Source: Tardiphaga sp051811025 (lineage in GTDB: Bacteria > Pseudomonadota > Alphaproteobacteria > Rhizobiales > Xanthobacteraceae). Taken from it: a stretch of 64,000 nt of DNA. Each line of letters opens with the position of its first letter. Position 1 is the stretch's first letter. Shown here piece by piece: positions 34,145 through 42,265 of this stretch. The position numbers were made by a program, and so were the translations under genes. Location: the NCBI RefSeq assembly GCF_051811025.1, contig NZ_JBPWQE010000001.1:5270001-5334000 (forward strand), given 5' to 3'. A model generated the notes under the pieces. It worked only from the letters and a program-made list of their open reading frames with translations. It had not been told where the DNA came from and did no database searches.

Positions 34145-35784
34145 GCACGACCGCGGGGACGTTTTCTAAAGATTCTGCCGGCAAATCCGACTTCAAGCCC
34201 GCTCTATGGACGCCGGGCGACTGGAATGCGTTTTTCGGCTTCGGCACTAATATTCTCGTCAACATGCTGGTGCTGACCGGCCTGCTGCGCTTCGTGCTGA
34301 AGATGCCTGACAATATCGTGTTCGGACGCATTCTGCCGGCCATGGGCCTGATGATGTGCCTGTCGACGATGTACTACGCCTGGCTCGCCTACAAACTCGC
34401 GGAGAAGACCGGTCGCAGCGATGTCTGCGCGCTGCCCTCGGGCATCAGCGTGCCGCATATGTTCATCGTCACCTTTGTGATCATGCTGCCGATTTCGATC
34501 ACCACAGGCGATCCCATCAAGGGCTGGGAGGCTGGCCTCGTCTGGGTGTTCTTCCAGAGCTTCATCCTGATGATCGGCGGCTTCATCGCACCCTGGATCC
34601 GCAAGGTGACACCGCGCGCCGCACTGCTCGGGACACTGGCCGGCGTCTCCATCGCCTTCATCGCGATGCGTCCGGCGCTTGAAATGTTCATGACGCCGGT
34701 GATCGGCTTGACCTGTTTCGCCATCATCATGCTGAGTTGGTTCGGCGGCTATAAATATCCCAAGGGGATTCCGGCCGGCCTCGTCGCGATCGGCGTTGGC
34801 ATGGTGATCGCATGGGGCTCGACCCTGTTCGGCGTCGGCATTGGCGGCGTCAGTGTCGCCGGGGTGAAGGCCGCCTTTACCAATTTCGGCTTCTCGGTGC
34901 CGATCCCGGCCTTCGACCACGTGTTCTCCGGCTTCCAGTTCCTCGGCATTATCCTGGTCACCGCCATTCCCTATGGCATCTACGATCTGGTCGAGGCGAT
35001 GGACAACGTCGAGAGCGCGGAAGCTGCCGGCGACGAATATCCGACCACCCGCGTGCTGACCGCCGATGGTGTCGTCTCGCTGATCGGCTGCCTGATGGGC
35101 AACCCCTTCATCAACGCGGTCTATATCGGCCATCCCGGCTGGAAGGCGATGGGCGGCCGGATCGGCTACTCGGCAGCTACCGGCCTGATGGTAATCGTAC
35201 TTTCCTGGTTCGGCGTCATCTCACTGATGCTGGCCGTTATCCCTGTCGTCGCGATCTCACCGATCCTGCTCTATATCGGCATGCTGATCTGTGCGCAGGC
35301 CTTCGAGACCACGCCACGCGAACACGCGCCGGCCATCGCGCTTGCGCTCACGCCGCATCTTGCGGCCTGGGCCACGGTGCTGCTGTCGGGCGCACTCGGC
35401 GCGGCCGGCATGAATTTCGGCGCGATCCATTCGCCCGAATTCATAGCGAAGATGGGCCAGAACGGCGTGCTGTTCCACGGCCTTGAAGTCATGGGCGGCG
35501 GCTCAATCCTGGTCGGCCTGGTGCTCGGCGCCATCGCGGTCTTCGTCATCGAACGCAAATTCATCAATGCATCGGCCTTCGCTCTGGCCGGCGCGGTCCT
35601 GACCTTCTTCGGCTTCATGCACGGCGAGGCGATCGGGATCGGCGGCGGATTGGGGGTGACGCCCGGCGTCGCTCTCGCTTATGCTCTTGTTGCAGCCGGG
35701 CTCTTTGCCGCGGACAAGTTCGGCGCAACCAGCCTGTCTTCTGTCCCGCAATCGGAGCCGCCACTTGCCGTGCCTGCTGAATAA
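34141..35784 (+). CDS. NCS2/AzgA-type permease, putative biuret transporter
   Basis: A 547-residue inner-membrane protein with about 12-14 hydrophobic segments, in the xanthine/uracil/adenine permease superfamily. Features are FFGFGTNILVNMLVL at the first segment, ALPSGISVPHMF, a central TAIPYGIYDLVEAMDNVESA and GNPFINAVYIGHPGWKAMGGR. The last two resemble the substrate-binding regions of NCS2/AzgA proteins. Its start overlaps the BiuH stop (ATGA), and allophanate hydrolase follows, so I infer that it imports biuret or a related urea-like compound. No homolog of known substrate is visible in the window. Confidence 0.8.
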   Translation: MSTTAGTFSKDSAGKSDFKPALWTPGDWNAFFGFGTNILVNMLVLTGLLRFVLKMPDNIVFGRILPAMGLMMCLSTMYYAWLAYKLAEKTGRSDVCALPSGISVPHMFIVTFVIMLPISITTGDPIKGWEAGLVWVFFQSFILMIGGFIAPWIRKVTPRAALLGTLAGVSIAFIAMRPALEMFMTPVIGLTCFAIIMLSWFGGYKYPKGIPAGLVAIGVGMVIAWGSTLFGVGIGGVSVAGVKAAFTNFGFSVPIPAFDHVFSGFQFLGIILVTAIPYGIYDLVEAMDNVESAEAAGDEYPTTRVLTADGVVSLIGCLMGNPFINAVYIGHPGWKAMGGRIGYSAATGLMVIVLSWFGVISLMLAVIPVVAISPILLYIGMLICAQAFETTPREHAPAIALALTPHLAAWATVLLSGALGAAGMNFGAIHSPEFIAKMGQNGVLFHGLEVMGGGSILVGLVLGAIAVFVIERKFINASAFALAGAVLTFFGFMHGEAIGIGGGLGVTPGVALAYALVAAGLFAADKFGATSLSSVPQSEPPLAVPAE

Positions 35785-35838
35785 CATCGTCTCAACCTGC
35801 GGGTGGCACACCCGTGCCATCCGCAGCAGGTTCGCATC

Positions 35839-37659
35839 GTGAGTGAGTCCGTTCCCGAGACCACCGTTCCCGAAACGATCGCCGCCATCGTCGCCGCGCA
35901 TCGCGCCGGCACTGTGACGCCCGCACAGACAGTCGCCCGCAGCTATCAGCGCATCCGCGACCGCGGTGACACGGCGATCTTCATCACGCTCCGCAACGAA
36001 GCCGAGGCGATCGCCGAAGCCGAGGCGCTCGCTGCGAAGGATCCTGCAACGCTGCCGCTCTACGGCGTGCCGGTCGGCGTGAAGGACAATATCGACGTCG
36101 CCGGTCTGCCGACCACGGCGGCCTGTCCCGCTTTCGCCTATAACGCAACGCGCGATGCCAGCGCCGTGGCGCGGCTGCGCGCGGCGGGTGCGATCATCAT
36201 CGGCAAGACCAATCTCGACCAGTTCGCGACAGGTCTGGTCGGCGTGCGCTCGCCCTATGGCATTCCGAAGAATGCGATCCGCGACGATCTCGTGCCCGGC
36301 GGATCGAGCTCAGGCTCTGCCGTCGCCGTGTCCGCAGGCCTCGTGCCGCTGACACTCGGCACCGACACCGCCGGCTCCGGCCGCGTGCCCGCCATGCTCA
36401 ACAATATCGTGGGCCTCAAACCGAGCCTCGGCCTGATCCCGACCGCCGGCGTCGTGCCGGCCTGCCGCACGCTGGATTGCGTGTCGATCTTCACGCTCAC
36501 GGTGGACGATGCTGTTGCCGCGCTCGATGTGATGGGCGGCTATGACGCGCATGATCCCTATTCGCGCAAGCGGGTGCCGGGTTCGCTCATCACGTTTCCG
36601 AAGGGCCTCAAGCTCGGCGTGCCACGCAACGGGCAGTTGATCTTCTTCGGCGACAAGGCCTCGGAGAAAGCCTATGCAGACGCGCTGAAGCGCTGGACCT
36701 CGCTGGGTGCGACGCTGGTCGAATTCGATCTCGAGCCGTTCTATGAAACCGCGCGGCTGCTCTACGACGGACCATGGGTCGCGGAGCGCCTGCTGGTGAT
36801 CCGCGATCTGCTGGCGTCTGCGCCGGATGCGATCCATCCCGTCACGCGCGAGATCACCATCGCCGGTGCACGCCAGAGCGCGACCGATACGTTTGCGGCT
36901 CTGTACAAGTTGCAGGAGCTGAAGCGTGTCGCCGAACAGGCTTTCACGACTATCGACGCGCTGGTGCTGCCGACGGCGCCGACCGCCTATACGACGGCGC
37001 AGGTGCTGGCCAATCCCATCGAACTCAATTCGCGGCTCGGCACCTATACCAACTTCGTCAACCTGCTCGATCTCTGTGGCCTCGCCATCCCCGCCGCGAT
37101 GCGTGCCGACGGCATTCCATTCGGCATCACTTTGCTGGCGCCGGGGGGCGACGACGCACTGCTCGCGAGCATCGGCCGGGTGTTTCACGCCGATACCAAA
37201 TTGCCGGTTGGCGCCAGGGCCCTTCCGCAGCCGGCGCTGGCGGCACTGTCCACTGAGTTGGCCGAGGGCGAGATTGCGATTGCCGTCGTCGGTGCGCATC
37301 TCTCCGGCATGGCGCTGAATGGCGATCTTCAAGCGCTCGACGGTCGACTGCTGAAAGCGACGACCACAGCGCCGGACTACAAGTTCTACGCGCTGAACGG
37401 AACCACGCCGGCCAAGCCCGGCCTGTTGCGCGTCGCCGCTGGCTCGGGCGCGGAAATCGCTGTCGAAGTCTGGGCGCTGTCGGCAGAGGCTTTCGGCAAA
37501 TTCGTTGCGTCGCTTCCGCAGCCGATGTCGATCGGTACACTGACGCTGTCCGACGGATCGAGCGTCAAGGGCTTCCTGGTCGAAGCCAAGGCTACGGAAG
37601 ACGCTCGGGACATTTCGTCGTTTGGCGGATGGCGGGCCTATATGGCGAGCGTGAGATAG
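35839..37659 (+). CDS. atzF: Allophanate hydrolase
   Basis: Amidase-signature enzyme (606 residues) converting allophanate to two ammonia and two CO2 (through N-carboxycarbamate). The amidase domain (about 1-460) has catalytic K82 (VGVKDNID), cis-Ser S156/S157 (PGGSSSGS) and nucleophile S180 (DTAGSGRVPA). The C-terminal AtzF domain (about 480-606; YKFYALNGTTPAKPGLLRV) is present, as in full-length AtzF of about 605 residues. A GTG at 35839 is chosen, because the frame upstream lacks similarity; GCAGG is the likely ribosome site. Third gene of the biuret operon, ended by a hairpin at 37684. Confidence 0.9.
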   Translation: MSESVPETTVPETIAAIVAAHRAGTVTPAQTVARSYQRIRDRGDTAIFITLRNEAEAIAEAEALAAKDPATLPLYGVPVGVKDNIDVAGLPTTAACPAFAYNATRDASAVARLRAAGAIIIGKTNLDQFATGLVGVRSPYGIPKNAIRDDLVPGGSSSGSAVAVSAGLVPLTLGTDTAGSGRVPAMLNNIVGLKPSLGLIPTAGVVPACRTLDCVSIFTLTVDDAVAALDVMGGYDAHDPYSRKRVPGSLITFPKGLKLGVPRNGQLIFFGDKASEKAYADALKRWTSLGATLVEFDLEPFYETARLLYDGPWVAERLLVIRDLLASAPDAIHPVTREITIAGARQSATDTFAALYKLQELKRVAEQAFTTIDALVLPTAPTAYTTAQVLANPIELNSRLGTYTNFVNLLDLCGLAIPAAMRADGIPFGITLLAPGGDDALLASIGRVFHADTKLPVGARALPQPALAALSTELAEGEIAIAVVGAHLSGMALNGDLQALDGRLLKATTTAPDYKFYALNGTTPAKPGLLRVAAGSGAEIAVEVWALSAEAFGKFVASLPQPMSIGTLTLSDGSSVKGFLVEAKATEDARDISSFGGWRAYMASVR

Positions 37660-37683
37660 CGAAATCCGCTACGCGAATTTCGA

Positions 37684-37707
37684 CCTCTCCCCGCAAGCGA
37701 GGAGAGG
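37684..37707. terminator. Hairpin between convergent atzF and chemoreceptor genes
   Basis: CCTCTCC ... GGAGAGG around CCGCAAGCGA sits in the 57-base gap between two stop codons. A very similar structure (CCTCGCCCCGCGTGCGGGGAGAGG) occurs at 53904-53927 in another convergent gap, so this looks like a repeated bidirectional terminator/REP unit. Confidence 0.5.
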
Positions 37708-37716
37708 TAAGAAAAC

Positions 37717-39762
37717 TTATGCCGCCCGGATATTCCCCATGAACCGATCGAGCTCGGCACGCAGGCGCGCGCTTTCGCTCGACAGGGTCTGCGCCGAATT
37801 CAGCACCTGAGCTGATGCGGCGCCGGTTTCAGTTGCGCCGCGATTCACGTCGACGATATCGCCGGCGACCTGCTGGGTGCCGTGGGCAACGCGCTGGACG
37901 TTCTGTGCGATTTCGCGCGTGGCAGCGCCCTGCTGCTCGACGGCGCTGGCGATCTCGGACGCAATGCCGGAGATTTCGCCGATGGTGCTGCCGATCTGCT
38001 TGATCGCCGACACCGACTCCTGCGTCGCGCTTTGCATACCGGCAATCTGGGTCGAGATTTCCTCGGTCGCCTTCGCGGTCTGGCTGGCCAGTGACTTCAC
38101 TTCGGACGCCACAACCGCAAAGCCGCGGCCCGCATCTCCGGCACGCGCAGCCTCGATGGTCGCATTGAGCGCCAGAAGGTTGGTCTGTTCGGCGATCGCC
38201 GTGATGAGATCGACAACGTCGCCGATGCGCTGTGCGGCGCGCGACAATTCGCCGATGCGGGCATCGGTCTGCTGCGCCTGCACGACTGCGCTGTCCGCGA
38301 TCTTGCTGGAGGTCTGCACCTGGCGGCCGATTTCATTGACCGAGAGCGAGAGCTCCTCGGTTGCGGTCGCCACCGACTGCATGTTCGAGGAGGCCTGATC
38401 CGATGCGCCGGCGACGCGGCTCGACAATCCCTCCGTGGTCTCGGCAGTGCGCGTCAGCGTGCCCGCTGCGGTTTCAAGCTGGCCTGCCGATGCCGACACG
38501 TTCGAGACGATCGCGCCCACCGCGGCCTCGAAATCGTCGGCAAAGCGGATGAGTTCGGCACGGCGCGCCGCACCGGCCTCGCGGCTTTGTTCTTCTTGAG
38601 TGGCGGCATCCCGCTCGGCCTTCGCGATGGCCTGTACCTTGAACTCTTCCACGGCGGACGCCATGTCGCCGAGTTCGTCGCGCCGGCCGAGTCCCGGCAG
38701 CACGACCTCGAAGTCGCCGGCTGCAAGCTTGCGCATCGCTGCGCACATCGCAATCATCGGACCGGCAATGCTGCGGCCCAGCAGCAGCGCAAGGATGGCA
38801 CCGACGATGAAGCCGCCAACGCCCAGCACCATCACCTGGCGCTCGGTGTCCTGGATCGTGGTGTCGGATTCGGTTTCAAGACGCTGCTGATCGGACAGCA
38901 GATCCCCCTTCATCGCCGTCGACAGCTTGGTGATCGCTCCCGCCGTTTCTGACATCTCCTGAACGAGACCGTCGACCTTCTTGGTGTTCTCGACGAACTT
39001 GATGAAAGCATCAGCGTAGAGCTTCGTCTCCGCGGTGATCTCCTTCACCTTGTTGTTGATCTTGTCGTCATTGGCATAGATCGTCGCATACGAGTTCTGC
39101 AGGAACTTGATGCGGGCCGTCGCAGCATTCGAGGTCTTGTCCTCGGCCTTGCCAATATAGGTGTTCACGAGCGACGTCGCGGTAATGAACTGGGTGGTGA
39201 TTTCCTTGACCTGATCCTGCACGGAGGCAAGGCCGGCCATGGTCGCGGTGTCGCCGAGATCATCGATCTTGTTACGCAGCATCAGGCTGGTGCGCGACAA
39301 CTGGGTCGACGCGATGGTGTCGTTCTGTCCCTTGACGGTGAGGATGTCGGCGAACACCTTGGTGAAGGTAATGAATTCGCGGGACAGTTTGGTGATCTTG
39401 TCGAGCCGCGCGGAGTCCTTGGTCACCTTCATCGACTGGTCGATGGCGTCCTTCAGACTGGTTTCCGCAGCCTTCGCTGCCTTGGCGTCCGCTTCATTGC
39501 TGGTGAGGACGTAATAGCGCGTCAGCGCCTGATAGGAGGTCAGTTCGCGGTCGATATTGCGGGCCAGACCGGACTCCGCAACGCTGGTGCGATACGACAC
39601 CACGCCGGCCGAGATGCGCTCGAAGCCGACATAAGCGAGCACCATGCTGAGCGCGGATATGGCGAGCACGGCGGCAAAGCCCAGCGTCACCTTGGCGCGG
39701 AATCTGAGGGCAGGAAACTTAAAAGAAGCCGGCTTCTTCCGGACAAGCGTCGTCGTTGCCAC
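37717..39762 (-). CDS. Methyl-accepting chemotaxis protein
   Basis: A 681-residue transmembrane chemoreceptor. Segment 1 (about 24-46, VTLGFAAVLAISALSMVLAYVG) leads to a long helical periplasmic sensor (about 47-309). Segment 2 (about 310-329) is followed by HAMP (about 331-385) and the cytoplasmic signalling domain, with the tip EQTNLLALNATIEAARAGDAGRG. There is no CheR/CheB-binding pentapeptide at the C-terminus. Ligand unknown; no che genes nearby. The chosen GTG at 39762 follows GGGGGG; an upstream TTG would add a non-homologous leader. It is convergent with atzF, so a link to biuret sensing is possible only by position. Confidence 0.9.
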   Translation of the reverse strand: MATTTLVRKKPASFKFPALRFRAKVTLGFAAVLAISALSMVLAYVGFERISAGVVSYRTSVAESGLARNIDRELTSYQALTRYYVLTSNEADAKAAKAAETSLKDAIDQSMKVTKDSARLDKITKLSREFITFTKVFADILTVKGQNDTIASTQLSRTSLMLRNKIDDLGDTATMAGLASVQDQVKEITTQFITATSLVNTYIGKAEDKTSNAATARIKFLQNSYATIYANDDKINNKVKEITAETKLYADAFIKFVENTKKVDGLVQEMSETAGAITKLSTAMKGDLLSDQQRLETESDTTIQDTERQVMVLGVGGFIVGAILALLLGRSIAGPMIAMCAAMRKLAAGDFEVVLPGLGRRDELGDMASAVEEFKVQAIAKAERDAATQEEQSREAGAARRAELIRFADDFEAAVGAIVSNVSASAGQLETAAGTLTRTAETTEGLSSRVAGASDQASSNMQSVATATEELSLSVNEIGRQVQTSSKIADSAVVQAQQTDARIGELSRAAQRIGDVVDLITAIAEQTNLLALNATIEAARAGDAGRGFAVVASEVKSLASQTAKATEEISTQIAGMQSATQESVSAIKQIGSTIGEISGIASEIASAVEQQGAATREIAQNVQRVAHGTQQVAGDIVDVNRGATETGAASAQVLNSAQTLSSESARLRAELDRFMGNIRAA

Positions 39763-39920
39763 TTGGGCCCCCCGTTCATCGCTCCCAACATTCGGGTCAT
39801 CACGCGCAAGCGCGCGCAAAGCCGATGCCCAAACCTACGGCACATTGGCTAAGGACGAGTAAACGGATACCGGAACTTCTGGAGGTTGCGTGGAGCTGAA
39901 CGGGGGTGAGTAGCTCCCTC

Positions 39921-40058
39921 TATTCCGGGTAGGCGGCGGGACCGAACCCGGAATCTCGACATGGGAGTCTTCGGAGAGCCAAGCCACTCCGGGATTCCCC
40001 GCCACTCCAGTTAGAGTGGCTGAGGTTCGCACGGCTTCGCCGCGCGCCCCGGAATGAC
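39921..40058. repeat. Composite inverted repeat (CATTCCGGGGCG family), copy 2
   Basis: Same family as 13901-14085: TATTCCGGGT ... GAACCCGGAATCTCGAC, GGGATTCCCCGCCACTCC ... GAGTGGCTGAGGTTCGC and a terminal GCCCCGGAATGAC. The module at 39993-40030 differs from 14048-14085 mainly in its centre. It lies between the chemoreceptor promoter and the pcaJ stop codon. The 249-base gap holds nothing else that I can support. Confidence 0.72.
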
Positions 40059-40068
40059 CGTGTTTGGG

Positions 40069-40758
40069 CTACGCCGCCATCGCGGGTGGGGTGAGCGACT
40101 GCCAGTTGTTGGCGAGCTGCAGCTTGGGCTCGGTGAGCGCCTGCAACTGCTCCAGCGTCATGCCCTCGACCATCTCGCGCACGAATAGGCCCTGCTCCGT
40201 GACATCAATGACCGCCAGATTGGTGTAGATGCGTTTGACGCAGCCCGGTGCCGTGAGCGGCAGGCGGCACTTCCTGAGAATGCGCGGTTTTCCGTTCTTG
40301 TCGGTGTGATCCATGATCACCCGGATCTCCTTGGCACCGACCGCTAGATCCATCGCGCCGCCGACGCCGGGCGGGAAGCTTGGGTCTTCCGTGGTCCAGT
40401 TGGCGAGATCGCCGGCTTCGGAGACTTCAAAGGCGCCGAGCAGGCTGACATCGAGATGCTTGCCGCGGATCATCAGGAACGCGTCGGCGTGATGCATGAA
40501 CACGCCGCCCTTGATCAGCGTCGTGTAGTTCTTGCCGGCGTCGATCAGGTTCTCGTCTTCGGTGCCGGGCTCGGGTGCGGGCCCGAGCCCGAGAATGCCG
40601 TTCTCGCTATGGAAGATCACCTCGCGCCCGCCGGGCACATAGCTCGCTGCCCGCGTCGGCATGCCGATGCCGAGATTGACATAAGCGCCCTCCTGCAGGT
40701 CCTGCGCGGCGCGCCAAGCCATCTGGTCACGGTTGAGCGGCTTATACGTCGTCGTCAT
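40069..40758 (-). CDS. pcaJ: 3-oxoadipate (or acetoacetyl) CoA-transferase, beta subunit
   Basis: Beta subunit of a family I CoA-transferase (229 residues). The catalytic glutamate is E52 in FHSENGILGLGP, and the downstream pattern GGVFMHHADAF, GAFEVSEAGDLANW and VGGAMDLAVGA fits PcaJ/ScoB. It works with the alpha subunit encoded directly upstream; starts and stops overlap (ATGA). Substrate may be 3-oxoadipate (beta-ketoadipate pathway) or acetoacetate, the latter a product of homogentisate breakdown encoded nearby. Motifs alone do not settle this. Confidence 0.85.
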   Translation of the reverse strand: MTTTYKPLNRDQMAWRAAQDLQEGAYVNLGIGMPTRAASYVPGGREVIFHSENGILGLGPAPEPGTEDENLIDAGKNYTTLIKGGVFMHHADAFLMIRGKHLDVSLLGAFEVSEAGDLANWTTEDPSFPPGVGGAMDLAVGAKEIRVIMDHTDKNGKPRILRKCRLPLTAPGCVKRIYTNLAVIDVTEQGLFVREMVEGMTLEQLQALTEPKLQLANNWQSLTPPAMAA

Positions 40759-41426
40759 GCCTTTGCTCCCACTACCAAGATACGATCGATGAAGATGCTC
40801 GGCGTCACCACCGCTTCCGGATTCATGCTGCCAAGCTCGACCATCTCGTCCACCTGCACCACGCTGAGATCGGCAGCCATGGCCATGATCGGATTAAAAT
40901 TACGTGCCGACTGGTTGTAGATCAGATTGCCCCAGCGGTCGGCCTTCATGGCACGCAGCAGCGCGATATCGCCTTTCAGCGGCTTCTCGAACACATGCAG
41001 CACGCCGTCGATCTCGCGGGTCTCCTTGCCCTCTGCGAGTTTCGTATGCGCCGTCACCGGCGAGAAGAAGCCGCCGAGCCCGGCGGCATGGGCATGCATG
41101 CGCTCGCTGATAATGCCCTGCGGCACCAGTTCGAGTTCCAGCGTCTTGGCACGATAGGCATTGAGGAAAGCGCTGTAGTCGCCGGAGCGCGGATAGGAAC
41201 AGATCACCTTGGCTACGCGGCCGGAATTGATCAACCGGGCCAAACCAGTATCGCCATTGCCGGCATTGTTGTGGACGATGGTGAGATTGGTCGCACCCTG
41301 CTCGTGCAGCGCCTCCAGCAGATCATCGGCAATGCCGACAGTACCGAACCCGGCCACCAGGACGACTGCCCCGTCCTTCACCCCAGCCACGGCCTCGGCC
41401 GGGCTGGCTACGCTCTTATCGATCAC
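40755..41426 (-). CDS. pcaI: 3-oxoadipate (or acetoacetyl) CoA-transferase, alpha subunit
   Basis: Alpha subunit (223 residues). It has the glycine-rich CoA-binding region VLVAGFGTVGIADDL (about 22-36), VHNNAGNGDTGL, VPQGIISERMHA and the closing GSMNPEAVVTPSIFIDRI. Closest in pattern to PcaI. First gene of a two-gene operon coupled to the beta subunit by ATGA. It is divergent from the cox operon with a 265-base gap. That gap carries a GC-rich stretch (41565-41610) like the decayed ends of the local repeat elements, and no clear operator. Confidence 0.85.
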   Translation of the reverse strand: MIDKSVASPAEAVAGVKDGAVVLVAGFGTVGIADDLLEALHEQGATNLTIVHNNAGNGDTGLARLINSGRVAKVICSYPRSGDYSAFLNAYRAKTLELELVPQGIISERMHAHAAGLGGFFSPVTAHTKLAEGKETREIDGVLHVFEKPLKGDIALLRAMKADRWGNLIYNQSARNFNPIMAMAADLSVVQVDEMVELGSMNPEAVVTPSIFIDRILVVGAKA

Positions 41427-41691
41427 TCCCGAAAACTCCTCGTCGCGGAATTGTTATTGTCCGCAATCGCTTGCGGCGTTTGTTGCGGCGCGACTAGAGC
41501 ATTCTGGCCCGCGGATATGAAGAGACAAATTTGCAGGAGGGATACGCGTGACTTTCCCTTCGCCCGCGGCGCGCAGCTTCGCTTCGCTGCGCTGGGAGAG
41601 AGGGGAGAAAGTCACCCCACCAAATTCCCAGTTGCAAACTTTCCGGACCGCGCTTCTAATTGGAATAATTAAAAAATACCGGGAGGTCTGC

Positions 41692-42177
<486 letters not shown>

Positions 42178-42265
42178 GCCGCGGCGCATTGATCTGAGCT
42201 GAGCCAACCGCGCCTTTCGATGGAAAGCGCGGACAATCAAAAACTCCGGCAGGGAGACCCATGAG

